This document shows, piece after piece, positions 34,801 to 42,477 of a stretch of 64,000 nt of DNA. A program made the translations under genes and the position numbers. The stretch is from Acidobacteria bacterium Mor1 (lineage in GTDB: Bacteria; Acidobacteriota; Polarisedimenticolia; Polarisedimenticolales; Polarisedimenticolaceae): NCBI GenBank assembly GCA_001664505.1, contig CP011806.1, positions 3,822,815 through 3,886,814 of the forward strand, in the 5' to 3' direction. Below the pieces are notes generated by a model. That model made no database searches. It was not told the DNA's origin and saw only the letters and a program-made list of their open reading frames with translations. Each line of letters begins with the position of its first letter. The first letter of the stretch is position 1.

Positions 34801-37044
34801 TTCTCGGCCAACACCTGCGCCGACGACAACTGCCCCGCCGACTTCAACCCCGACCAGACCGATAGCGACGGCGACGGCGCCGGCGATGTCTGCGACGACT
34901 GCGCCAACGACAACGACTGTGACGACGGCAACGCCTGCACCACCGATACCTGCACCGGCTCCGGCTGCGTCAACACGCCGCTTCCGGACACCGACAACGA
35001 CGGGTTCTGTGACCTGCTGGACAACTGCCCCTCGGACAGCAACGCCGACCAGGCCAACGCCGATGGCGACAGCACCGGTGACGTGTGCGACACCTGCACC
35101 GACACCGATAACGACGGCTTCGGCAACCCGGGCTTCCCGGCCAACACCTGCCCCGAGGACAACTGCCCGAACACGATGAACGCCGACCAGCTCGATAGCG
35201 ACTTCGACGGTATCGGCGACGTCTGTGACAACGACGACAACGACTTCGACGGCATGGGAGACAACGACGATCCCTGCCCGCTGGATCCGCGCAACCTGTG
35301 CTTCGGTGACGTGGTCACCGACGGCAACACCGGGCTGCCGATCCGCATCAACACCAACACCTCGGGTGCCGAGTGCGCCGGCCAGCGGCTGGACTGCAAC
35401 GGCGACACCTGGTTCGCCGAGTTCGGCAGCAACCAGGGCCGCAACGCAACCTGTGACCTGCCCAACGGCTGCCCGATCAGCAACATCGACGCGCTGCTCG
35501 GCTGCTCCCCCGACGAAGGCACCGAAGACATCTTCCAGTGCGCTCGTTGGGACCGTCCGGCGGCGCCGGAGCTGATCTTCAGCTACGACGTTCCCGACGG
35601 TGAGTACGTGGTCAACCTGTTCTTCTCCGAGAACCGCAACTCGACGGCGTCCATCGGCGCCCGCGTGTTCGACATCTCGATCGAGAACCAGATCGTCTAC
35701 GACGACTTCGACACCTTCGAGACGGCCGGTGCGGCCGGTTCCGCGGTGGTCCGCTCGGCGCGGGTCAACGTGACCGACGGCAACGGTATCCAGATCGAGC
35801 TGATCCACCAGGTCGAGAACCCCTCGATCATGGCGCTCGAGATCATCGCTCCGTCCTGTGAGTTCAACAGCGACTGCGATGACGGCAACCCCTGCACCGA
35901 CGACACCTGTAACGCCGGTGCCTGCATCAACAGCAACAACACCGACACCTGCGACGACGGTGTGGCCTGTACCTCCGGCGACGTCTGCGGCGGCGGCACC
36001 TGCTCCGGTACCGACAACTGCGGCATCAACGAAGAGTGCAACCTCAACACCGGCGTCTGCGACTTCAACGGATGCGTGACCGACGCAGAGTGCGCCGACA
36101 GCGATCCGTGCACTGACGACGTCTGTAACGGCGTGGGCACCTGCGAGAACAACCCGCTGCCCGACGGCGATTCCGATGGCCTCTGCGACGCGACGGACAA
36201 CTGCCCGTCCGACAGCAACCCGGGTCAGGAAGATGCCGACGCCGACTCCACCGGCGACGTCTGCGACACCTGCACCGACACCGACGGCGACGGCTTCGGC
36301 GACCCTGGCTTCCCGGCCAACGTCTGCGCCGAGGACAACTGCCCGAACGTCTCCAACGCCGACCAGACCGACACCGATGGTGACGGTGTGGGCGATGCCT
36401 GCGAAACCGGACCCGCCAACGACGGCGACTTCGACGGCATCCTCGACGGCAGCGATCCCTGCCCGACCGATCCGCGCAACCTGTGCTTCGGTCCGGTCGC
36501 GATCGACAACACCACGACCGATCCGGTTCGTATGAACCTCAACACCTCGGGTAACTCCTGCGCCGGCGACAAGATCGACTGCAACGGAGACCTGTGGGTT
36601 CGTGAGTTCGGCAGCAACCAGGGCCGCAACGCGGTCTGCAACCTGCCGGGCGGCTGCCCGATCTCGGGCATCGACACGATCCTCGGCTGCACCGATGACG
36701 CCACCGAAGACCTGTTCCAGTGCTCGCGCTGGGATCGCCCGGCCGCGCCGGAGCTGATCTACAGCTACGACATCCCGAACGGTTCCTACGTGGTCAACAT
36801 CTACCTGGCCGAGACCTTCACCGGAACGTCCAACCCCGGTGACCGCGTCTTCGACATCGAGATCGAAGGCAACCTGGTTCACGACGACGTCGACGCCGTG
36901 GCGCTGACCGGTGGTTCCGGTATCGCCCTGGTCCGCTCGGCGGTGGTGACCGTTAGCGACGGTAACGGCATGACCATCGAGTTCCTGCACACCGGTGCGA
37001 ACAACCCGGCCGTCAAGGCCATCGAGGTCCTGTCGTCTAACTAG
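31873..37044 (+). CDS. Giant secreted multidomain protein: propeller, two c-haem sites, TSP3 and malectin modules
   Basis: A 1723-residue protein with a signal peptide (ACIAFLVLFILCCTAAMAQ). Residues ~25-480 are a YVTN-like beta-propeller. Residues ~480-790 form a di-haem cytochrome region with CATCH (Cys498) and CRACH (Cys666), resembling cytochrome-c-peroxidase/MauG-type proteins. From ~880 there are Cys-rich DxCDDGNxCTxDxC repeats and calcium-binding thrombospondin type 3 repeats (DxDxDGxxDxxDNCP). Two malectin-like carbohydrate-binding modules follow (starting DTWFAEFGSNQ and DLWVREFGSNQ). There is no sortase or autotransporter signal. It is probably a cell-surface redox/adhesion protein. 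A small cytochrome c is encoded next and may be its electron partner. Confidence 0.88.
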   Translation: MKRACIAFLVLFILCCTAAMAQESYTNFEASQVHPIAMTPSQDRLLVVNTPSATLEVYSIDANGDLSLTDKIPVGLEPVSVAARSDNEAWVVNHLSDSISIVDLSLGLVTDTLPTSDEPYDVVFANGRAFVAVSQEDQVEVFDLSDLSAAPTIIEIFSVDPRALAVSGDGSQVYVVAEKSGNQTTVMNANVMIDNPEPFRAETYPNVGKNPQLCVSEPGAYPPLPPGMTRNPAAPDVGADQTPFVGLIVKWNELTGAWEDETGKSWNHCLPVALPDQDLFVIDTTTLTVTQTVSGLGTTLFEASVNPATGEIWVPNTEARNEVRFEHPIGVQGHIVENQMSIVDVSTPSTTIVNLNTHIDRNSDPDTNLAERQASVSQPGMMTWEADGSHAYLTVIGSRKIFRVDGACRSGGCIFGTDRANPDVIEIGEGPTGVALNEADNRLYALLRFSNEIAIADTSTLSVLSTIQMDDPSSETVKNGRRILYDGIDSSAHGDSSCATCHVSGDNDGLGWDLSNPEGAWVTYSEPLDNVRFVRDGPNGPINCDPAVESRCAILDGFEPHKGPMTTQTFRGMIEPLHWRGDRPTFSSFNGAFVALMGRNSQIPTETMELFRQFALGITYPPNPYRNVDDSEPDAVMSWPDRGFSGNPVAGRFLFENVALRGPRTCRACHAAPFGSAGAQLGGVEPADPTSPGASALFNGNRADFDTPAFDVEVGHLRNMYEKQGATFGDHVSPAPDSKSGFGFMHDGSIPDFGSMMSQEHIDGWDFVNDPNGPYDVAAFLMLYNTGTKPGVGQNVTVPAGAAPTGTGDEEALINTLLTIGDISDANRHCELTASTFNDGRVRRYSFNGGSWRTDVVGEAQISTADLRANAGGPISFLCGTLGSGPRLGGDPAFTPGACVIDDNCVDADPCTVDVCNAGQCENNPSPDSDSDGFCDLTDNCPSDANADQADADADGAGDACDTCTDVDGDGFGNPGFSANTCADDNCPADFNPDQTDSDGDGAGDVCDDCANDNDCDDGNACTTDTCTGSGCVNTPLPDTDNDGFCDLLDNCPSDSNADQANADGDSTGDVCDTCTDTDNDGFGNPGFPANTCPEDNCPNTMNADQLDSDFDGIGDVCDNDDNDFDGMGDNDDPCPLDPRNLCFGDVVTDGNTGLPIRINTNTSGAECAGQRLDCNGDTWFAEFGSNQGRNATCDLPNGCPISNIDALLGCSPDEGTEDIFQCARWDRPAAPELIFSYDVPDGEYVVNLFFSENRNSTASIGARVFDISIENQIVYDDFDTFETAGAAGSAVVRSARVNVTDGNGIQIELIHQVENPSIMALEIIAPSCEFNSDCDDGNPCTDDTCNAGACINSNNTDTCDDGVACTSGDVCGGGTCSGTDNCGINEECNLNTGVCDFNGCVTDAECADSDPCTDDVCNGVGTCENNPLPDGDSDGLCDATDNCPSDSNPGQEDADADSTGDVCDTCTDTDGDGFGDPGFPANVCAEDNCPNVSNADQTDTDGDGVGDACETGPANDGDFDGILDGSDPCPTDPRNLCFGPVAIDNTTTDPVRMNLNTSGNSCAGDKIDCNGDLWVREFGSNQGRNAVCNLPGGCPISGIDTILGCTDDATEDLFQCSRWDRPAAPELIYSYDIPNGSYVVNIYLAETFTGTSNPGDRVFDIEIEGNLVHDDVDAVALTGGSGIALVRSAVVTVSDGNGMTIEFLHTGANNPAVKAIEVLSSN

Positions 37045-37072
37045 GACCCCGATCGACTCTGGTCCGCTAAAG

Positions 37073-37107
37073 GGGCGGGTGGCTTTGGTCACCCGCCCTT
37101 TTTCTTT
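37073..37107 (+). terminator. Rho-independent terminator of the giant gene
   Basis: A 9-bp stem GGGCGGGTG/CACCCGCCC is followed by TTTTTCTTT, 28 bp past the stop codon. Confidence 0.92.
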
Positions 37108-37118
37108 GTTGGGGGAGC

Positions 37119-37262
37119 GGGTTGGGTGGGGGTTGGCCTAGCGGCTTCGATGTGCGGCGTTCGAGGGGCTGCGGTGTGTGAGGGGGTTCTCTTTGGGACC
37201 TCCTGCATACGTATGCCGGTCGGCCGCACAAAGGCGCCGTACGGCCAACCCCCACCCAACCC
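37119..37262 (+). repeat. 144-bp palindromic element, copy 1
   Basis: The ends are a perfect 20-bp inverted repeat (GGGTTGGGTGGGGGTTGGCC and its complement). An internal pair GTGCGGC/GCCGCAC and the palindrome GCATACGTATGC lie between. Copy 2 (37950-38093) is the same length and differs at about nine positions by eye. It lies between the terminator of the giant gene and the cytochrome c gene. Confidence 0.92.
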
Positions 37263-37479
37263 TTTAGCCTCAACAAGGCCGGGCGCGGGTCGCAGGGCCT
37301 CCCGCGCGCTTTGGTTTGGCTCGAGGTGGCGATCGGGGTCCTGGTTTTGTCTCTAGTGGGTGGGGGCTGTGGACTAAGGGGATCCCTATTGGTCGGTTGT
37401 GGTCGGGCGAGTCGCGCTGGTTGACGTCTAAGCTCTCTGATGGAGACGTCTCCCTCAGGGGTGTTTCCAGGAGGTGACC

Positions 37480-37938
37480 ATGCGTAGGTTTTTGACGATC
37501 GTGACCATCCTGCTCTCTGCGGCGGTTGTCGGTTCATGGATCGGCCTCTGGGCCGAGAACGAGGCGGCGCCCGAGGTCGAGCCTACGGCGGAGCAGATCA
37601 AGCACCTGGTCGGTTTGCCCGACACCATTCCCGCTCACGCCAAGGATCTGGAGAACCCCCAGGCTCCGACCGAGAAGTCGTTGGAGCTCGGCGGGCTGCT
37701 GTTCTCCAGTCAGTGTGTGATGTGCCACGGCAGCGGCGGCGCAGGGGACGGTGATCTGATCGACCGCTTCGAGATGAAGATCCCCGATCTGACCGATCCC
37801 AAGTTCCACAAGGAGTGGACCGACGGCCAGCTCTACTACGTGCTGTCCCACGGCCACGGGCGCATGCCGAGTCAGAATCGGTTCAAGGAGCAGGCGCGCT
37901 GGGACATGGTGAACTTCGTTCGCTCGCTCAGTCGGTGA
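37480..37938 (+). CDS. Small exported mono-haem cytochrome c
   Basis: A 152-residue protein with an N-terminal signal or anchor helix (FLTIVTILLSAAVVGSWIGLW) and one haem motif, CVMCH, followed by GSGGAGDG. A likely axial Met lies in HGRMPSQ. It resembles class I cytochrome c electron carriers of the cbb3-subunit/cytochrome c6 type. The ATG at 37480 follows CAGGAGGTGACC. It sits between two copies of the 144-bp palindromic element, downstream of the giant haem protein, so a shared redox role is plausible but unproven. Confidence 0.92.
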   Translation: MRRFLTIVTILLSAAVVGSWIGLWAENEAAPEVEPTAEQIKHLVGLPDTIPAHAKDLENPQAPTEKSLELGGLLFSSQCVMCHGSGGAGDGDLIDRFEMKIPDLTDPKFHKEWTDGQLYYVLSHGHGRMPSQNRFKEQARWDMVNFVRSLSR

Positions 37939-37949
37939 GTTGTTGCCGC

Positions 37950-38093
37950 GGGTTGGGTGGGGGTTGGCCTAGCGGCTTCGATGTGCGGCGTTCGGGGGGC
38001 TGCGGTGTGTGAGGGGGTTCTCTCTGGGAAGCCCTGCATACGTTTGCTTGTCGGCCGCACATAGGCGCCGTACGGCCAACCCCCACCCAACCC
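37950..38093 (+). repeat. 144-bp palindromic element, copy 2
   Basis: It has the same orientation, length and 20-bp terminal inverted repeat as copy 1. It begins 11 bp after the cytochrome c stop. Differences from copy 1 cluster in the centre. Confidence 0.92.
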
Positions 38094-38241
38094 TTTTGCC
38101 ACGACATCAGCAACACGCTCGCTGCCGGTTATCTCACCCACTTAGACCGAGCCAGCAATCACCGACCAAACTTCGATGGGAAGCTAATGATTGCAACCAG
38201 GTCCACCACGAGCGAAGCGACGTGGTTGCGGTGCGGCTGAA

Positions 38242-38385
38242 GGTGGGGGCGGGGGCTCGCCGTACGGCGCCTTTGTGCGGCCGCCCCGCAAACGTATGCA
38301 GGATCTCCCAGCGAGAACCCACTCACAAGTCGCAGCGCAGAGAACGCCGCACATCGAAGCCGGTAGGCGAGCCCCCGCCCCCACC
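38242..38385 (-). repeat. 144-bp palindromic element, copy 3 (inverted, divergent arms)
   Basis: Read on the minus strand this matches the interior of copies 1 and 2 (CTTCGATGTGCGGCGTTC, CCTGCATACGT, GGCCGCACAAAGGCGCCGTA). Its terminal arms are GGTGGGGGCGGGGGCTCGCC and the perfect complement. Six positions in each arm differ from copies 1 and 2, and every change is compensated in the opposite arm. The bases between copies 2 and 3 (38094-38241) show no gene. Confidence 0.9.
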
Positions 38386-38400
38386 GCTGCCCCAACGCAC

Positions 38401-39366
38401 CTACTCCGAGAGCGACCCGGACAGCGGCAACGCCATGCGCCACGCCTTGCCTTCACCGATCGTCATCTCGACGAACGGATCGAAGGGTTCGGCCAGCAGA
38501 TCGCGGCGGAGTTCGGCGCAGAGCACCTGGTCGGGTCGCGCGGCCGCATGGCGGTACCCCGCCGAGCGTGGGCTCAGTCGGTAGGTTCCGTTCTGTCCCG
38601 CAGCGACGCCGATGCGCCGGTAGCTCTCGACCACCGCGTCGGCCCAGTCCGCAGGGGCCAGCAGGTTGCCATCCGGGTCCTCGGTGATCAGGTCGACCTC
38701 GGGGCGCACCGGCCAACCGGCGTAGGTCTCGGGTTCGTAGGCCTTGCGCAGCGCCTTGACGATGCCGGCGTCGACGTCGGTGATGTTGACCGAGCGGGGG
38801 GCGTAGCTGTGGAGGCAGAGCGCCTTTCCGCCCGGGTCACAGACGGCTGCGTAGGCCCGGTCGGCGACCTCCTGGTAGCCGGCGTGGAGGCGGGTAAGTA
38901 GATCGCGGTCCCGCGGGTCCTCGATGTAGCCGGGAAAGGGGGGCGTCAGCTTGACCCCGTCGTCGTCGCCGCCTTCCAGAACACGGTTGAGATCGACGAA
39001 GGTGCGGGGGACCCGGCCCAGCAGGACCAGGGTGCGCCGGGGCCGATCGGTGGCGGCGCGCTGCACCTGGTCGAGGAGCGCATGGGTCTCGCCGTTCGCC
39101 TCGGAGAGAGCCGGTGGGTTCTCGAAATCACCGGCGAGCTGCCGGCCGACCGCTCGGGCGCACTCGGGGGTGCCGATGTCGGTGTTGACGAAGAAGAACG
39201 CCTGGAGATCTTCGGGGAGCGCGCTGTGTAGTTGCGCCTCCAGCGTGGTGTAGTCGGTGGCCCGGGTTGCCCCGTGGGGGACCTCGATCAGCAGATCCAC
39301 CGGGCCCTGCTCCGGCCCGTACCACTCGACGTCACAGATTCCCTCGATCGACCGGATGTCCTGCAT
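38401..39366 (-). CDS. N-formylglutamate amidohydrolase-like protein
   Basis: A 321-residue protein with the layout of the N-formylglutamate amidohydrolase family. It has EVPHGAT near the N-terminus, VNTDIGTPECARAVGRQL, the RTFVDLNRV motif and later CLHSYAPRSV. The family consists of zinc hydrolases of histidine degradation and relatives acting on other N-acyl amino acids. Homology is judged from these motifs only, so the substrate is left open. It is last in a minus-strand series after the ParA-like, membrane protein and lipase genes. Confidence 0.72.
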   Translation of the reverse strand: MQDIRSIEGICDVEWYGPEQGPVDLLIEVPHGATRATDYTTLEAQLHSALPEDLQAFFFVNTDIGTPECARAVGRQLAGDFENPPALSEANGETHALLDQVQRAATDRPRRTLVLLGRVPRTFVDLNRVLEGGDDDGVKLTPPFPGYIEDPRDRDLLTRLHAGYQEVADRAYAAVCDPGGKALCLHSYAPRSVNITDVDAGIVKALRKAYEPETYAGWPVRPEVDLITEDPDGNLLAPADWADAVVESYRRIGVAAGQNGTYRLSPRSAGYRHAAARPDQVLCAELRRDLLAEPFDPFVEMTIGEGKAWRMALPLSGSLSE

Positions 39367-39392
39367 GGCGCCTCACATGCGCGCCGGCCGGA

Positions 39393-40526
39393 CTAACCTT
39401 CCATGGTCGGCGCGAGGCCACCTTTGTACAACACCAGGTCGCTGTACGCATCCATGCTGTGGGTGTTGAGCCCCTTGGCGAAGAGCTGCCCGAAGGATGT
39501 GCCGAGGGACCAGCAGTTGCCCACGTGTTTGAAGGACACCACGGGTACGTGGGTCACCGGGTCCAGGGGCCTGGAGATGCGCCAGGCACGGTGGGACTTG
39601 GCCACGTGGCAGTAGCTCGAGGCGATGTTGCGGTTCCACCACTTGGAGAAGGTCTTGTTCCCGACCCGGGGACTGCCGAAGTTGTAGAGCACCGGGTTGA
39701 AGTGGGTCGTCGCCGACAGGTCCGCCGTGGCCAGGGTGGCCAGGGCACCGCCGAGGCTGTGGCCGGTGACGTAGACCGCGGTGTTGCGGGCCAGCCGGTC
39801 GGCGGCGGCACGGGCCGCGCCTTCGCCGACGATCGGCGCCAGCAGTTTGACTGCCCGGGCATCGAGCCAGCTCGGTTTGCGCAGGGTGGCCAGCGACGTA
39901 CACGCCTCGTGAATCTTCATCCGGCAGGCCATGTAGGCGTTGAGGAAGCCCTGGTGCACCTTGCCCTCGCCGAAGGGGGTCGGCGTCATGTGCTGGTCCA
40001 TGTCGGTCTGCCAGTCCGGCGAGAACAGAAAGGTGCCGGTGGTGCCCCGGAAGCAGATCACCAATTCCCGGCGGTAGGCCAGCGGTAGCTTCAGCGCGTA
40101 GCGGATCTGGTTCTCCGCCATCTTGTTCGAGCTGGCGGTGTTGGCGGTTTGTTGCCGCTTCAGCCCGTCACCGATCACGCTCGAAGCGAACTGCAGCAGG
40201 TGTTGCTCCAGAGGCGACAGCTTGAGGCAGATCAGGCCGAAGAGGGTCGCGCGCCGGGTCCGGGTTCCGCTGACGGTGCGGAAGTTGCCCATCAGGATGA
40301 AATCCTTGTACTCCGGCTTGAGCACGCCGTTTCGCACGAAGCCCGACAGATCGTCGCCGTAGGTGTACTCGCTCAGCTCTCCGCTGTAGGGCTGGTAGAC
40401 CGAGTTGGCGAACTGGGCCAGCATCGCCGCGACATGGCGGTTGAGGCCCTTGGAGGTCGATGCCGCGAGCTCATCGGGATCTTCGGCGCGACCTTCGAGC
40501 TTTCCGGTGATTCGCTTGGCGGACAT
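39393..40526 (-). CDS. Class 3 lipase (alpha/beta-hydrolase)
   Basis: A 377-residue fungal-lipase-like (class 3) hydrolase. The nucleophile elbow is GHSLGG with Ser257, preceded by the family segment KVHQGFLNAY. The Asp is in the DPVTHVP block and the His in NTHSMDAY; LYNFGSPRVGN lies between. The N-terminal ~150 residues are an extension without recognised motifs. No signal peptide is apparent, so it may be cytoplasmic or exported by another route. The natural substrate is unknown. Confidence 0.93.
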   Translation of the reverse strand: MSAKRITGKLEGRAEDPDELAASTSKGLNRHVAAMLAQFANSVYQPYSGELSEYTYGDDLSGFVRNGVLKPEYKDFILMGNFRTVSGTRTRRATLFGLICLKLSPLEQHLLQFASSVIGDGLKRQQTANTASSNKMAENQIRYALKLPLAYRRELVICFRGTTGTFLFSPDWQTDMDQHMTPTPFGEGKVHQGFLNAYMACRMKIHEACTSLATLRKPSWLDARAVKLLAPIVGEGAARAAADRLARNTAVYVTGHSLGGALATLATADLSATTHFNPVLYNFGSPRVGNKTFSKWWNRNIASSYCHVAKSHRAWRISRPLDPVTHVPVVSFKHVGNCWSLGTSFGQLFAKGLNTHSMDAYSDLVLYKGGLAPTMEG

Positions 40527-40632
40527 ATCACCCTCCCTGGTGATTCTTCGCTTACGTGTTGAAAAGCGTCAACAGAAAGCGGTTTCCTTCATCGCTTTCC
40601 GAAGAATTCGCCGGCATTGAACGTCGCGAAGG

Positions 40633-41508
40633 CTACTCGGTGGTGAAGCTCATGCTGCCCTGTTTGCGGTTGAGGGCGAGCTCGAAGGGATTCGCTGCAG
40701 GGTGGTAGGTCGCCTCCAACCGTTCGCGGTAGGGTTCGAGGGAGGCCGCGATCGCTTCGGGTAGCCCGTCCTGCCAGGGCATGCGCTTCCGGTCGTCGCG
40801 CAGCGCCTCGAGTTCCTGTTCGAGCCGGCCGCGCCATTCGGTGTCTTCCGCGGGTACCGCGTCCAGTTGCTGCTGGAGCCCATCCACCAGGGCATCCCGC
40901 ACGTCGCCGTCGTGCATCATGCCCATGTTGACGTTCACGTTGACGTCGGAGTCGGCGCTGTCCATCGGACCCGCCTCGGGGTCGCGGCCGAGCATGGCGT
41001 AGTAGGCCAGGCAGTAGATGTAGCCGTACTCGCCGAAGCCCATCTGCTGGGCGACCAGCGCTTCGTTCCGTGCGGCGAACAGATCGCCCATGCTTCCGCC
41101 CATGCCGAAGGCCGCGCCGGTCATATTCCAGGCGGCCAGCAGCTTGTCCATGGTCGGCGCTTCGTCCAGTTCGCGGATCTGATCTTCGGAGGTGGGGAAC
41201 GCGCCGAACACCCGGGCGATCTCGTCCCGCGCCGGTTGGGTCGCCTCGCGTACGGCCAGGAACGCTTCCATCCGGTCGGCGGGAACCGCGCCGTCGGCCG
41301 GGGGCACGTAGCCCTCGCGTCCGCCGAAGTTCTCTTCGATCTCGCTGCGCAGCTCGACCGCGTCGGAGAAGCCCTTGGTGATGCTGCGCACCCCCATCAC
41401 GCTCCAACCGATGAAGAGCGCCACCAGCAGCACCACCGTGCCGCAGCCCGCCGCGGAACAACCGAGGACCCAGCGAGGGAAACGGGCCTTGCTCTGTTTC
41501 TCGCTCAC
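40633..41508 (-). CDS. Membrane-anchored hypothetical protein coupled to ParA-like gene
   Basis: A 291-residue protein with one N-terminal membrane helix (GTVVLLVALFIGWSVMGV) and a soluble, helical remainder rich in Glu, Asp and Arg. A segment DVNVNVNMGMM stands out. The start is GTG at 41508, overlapping the stop of the ParA-like gene (GTGA), so the two are translationally coupled. I do not recognise the family; a membrane partner for the ATPase is an inference from coupling. Confidence 0.72.
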   Translation of the reverse strand: MSEKQSKARFPRWVLGCSAAGCGTVVLLVALFIGWSVMGVRSITKGFSDAVELRSEIEENFGGREGYVPPADGAVPADRMEAFLAVREATQPARDEIARVFGAFPTSEDQIRELDEAPTMDKLLAAWNMTGAAFGMGGSMGDLFAARNEALVAQQMGFGEYGYIYCLAYYAMLGRDPEAGPMDSADSDVNVNVNMGMMHDGDVRDALVDGLQQQLDAVPAEDTEWRGRLEQELEALRDDRKRMPWQDGLPEAIAASLEPYRERLEATYHPAANPFELALNRKQGSMSFTTE

Positions 41509-42308
41509 GATCGCACTCCGAAACCGATACGTCGCGCAATGGGGCCGAGCCAACCCAGCAGACTGTTGGTCGACGAGAGGACTTCGCGCCAGAGGTCCCG
41601 GTACGCCTGGGCCGCCTGGCTCGACGGAGCGAAGGCGGTGACCGGCGCACGGCGGATGCCCATCTTCTCGACGTCGCTGGAATAGGGAATCGACGTCTCG
41701 AGAAAATCGTAGGGGGACTCCGTGGGCACGCTGCTGCAGACCTCGCGATGCATCGCGCGCCGGCGGTCGACCATGCAGAAGAACGGCATCACCCTGAGCT
41801 TGCCCGGACCGTCTACCTCGAGGTGGCCGCGCAGTTGTTCCAGGGTGCGCAGCGAGAGTGTGGTCGGAATCGTCGGCACCAGCAGCGCATCGGCGGCGAC
41901 GAAGACACTCTCGGAGACCACCGAGATACTAGGCGCGCAATCGACGTAGAGATGGTCGTAGTCGTCGGCCAGCGGGCCGATCAACTTGGCCAGCCGTTTG
42001 CGCGGCTTCGCGGTGGAGTCCAGCGCCAGATCGAGATTGCGATAGGAGAAATCGGCGGGCAGGAGGTCGAGGCCGCGGTAGTCGGTGCCGCGGATATGCC
42101 GCTCCAGCGGCTTGCGTCCGCGGACCAGCTTGCGGGCGCCCCCCTTGATCTTGGGCTGCACCCGGAAGTAGAAGGTCGCCGCGGCCTGGGGGTCGAGATC
42201 CCACAGCAGGGTACGCGCGCCGGATGCGGCCGACAGGTGGGCCAGGTTGACCGCCGTCGCGGTTTTCCCCACGCCTCCCTTGATGTTATAGACCGCGAAG
42301 ACCCGCAC
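41505..42308 (-). CDS. ParA/MinD-type ATPase (orphan)
   Basis: A 267-residue deviant-Walker ATPase. The N-terminal NIKGGVGKTATAVNLAHL carries the signature Lys of the ParA/Soj group, WDLDPQAAATF the switch I region, and LYVDCAPSISVVSESVF the Walker B region. No ParB or parS was seen nearby, so it is not the chromosome-partition pair. It may position another cellular structure together with the coupled membrane protein. The start is GTG at 42308. It is divergent from the OmpA-family gene, with the promoters in 42309-42477. Confidence 0.9.
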   Translation of the reverse strand: MRVFAVYNIKGGVGKTATAVNLAHLSAASGARTLLWDLDPQAAATFYFRVQPKIKGGARKLVRGRKPLERHIRGTDYRGLDLLPADFSYRNLDLALDSTAKPRKRLAKLIGPLADDYDHLYVDCAPSISVVSESVFVAADALLVPTIPTTLSLRTLEQLRGHLEVDGPGKLRVMPFFCMVDRRRAMHREVCSSVPTESPYDFLETSIPYSSDVEKMGIRRAPVTAFAPSSQAAQAYRDLWREVLSSTNSLLGWLGPIARRIGFGVRS

Positions 42309-42477
42309 TCGATCGCCTCGCCCGGAACTCGTCCTGGAACAGCGCCGCTCGCCGCAAAGCTGCGGAGTGTTGCGACCTCTTCCCTGTTGGAAACCCCGAA
42401 TGTTATGCCAGATCGAGGGATCCGGTCAACGAGGCGCCAGGGCTCAAGTTCCCGCGCCGGAGGCCGATCTGGAGGGC

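Noticed and set aside
31852-37092. A 1746-codon open frame antisense to the giant gene
   Set aside because: It is an artefact of high GC: the plus-strand protein has a signal peptide, haem motifs and domain repeats, while the antisense product is low-complexity Val/Gly/Ala/Asp/Arg with no recognisable domain.
38009-38584. A coding sequence across the palindromic elements
   Set aside because: It spans both arms of palindromic repeats and overlaps the amidohydrolase gene on the other strand; composition is explained by the repeats.
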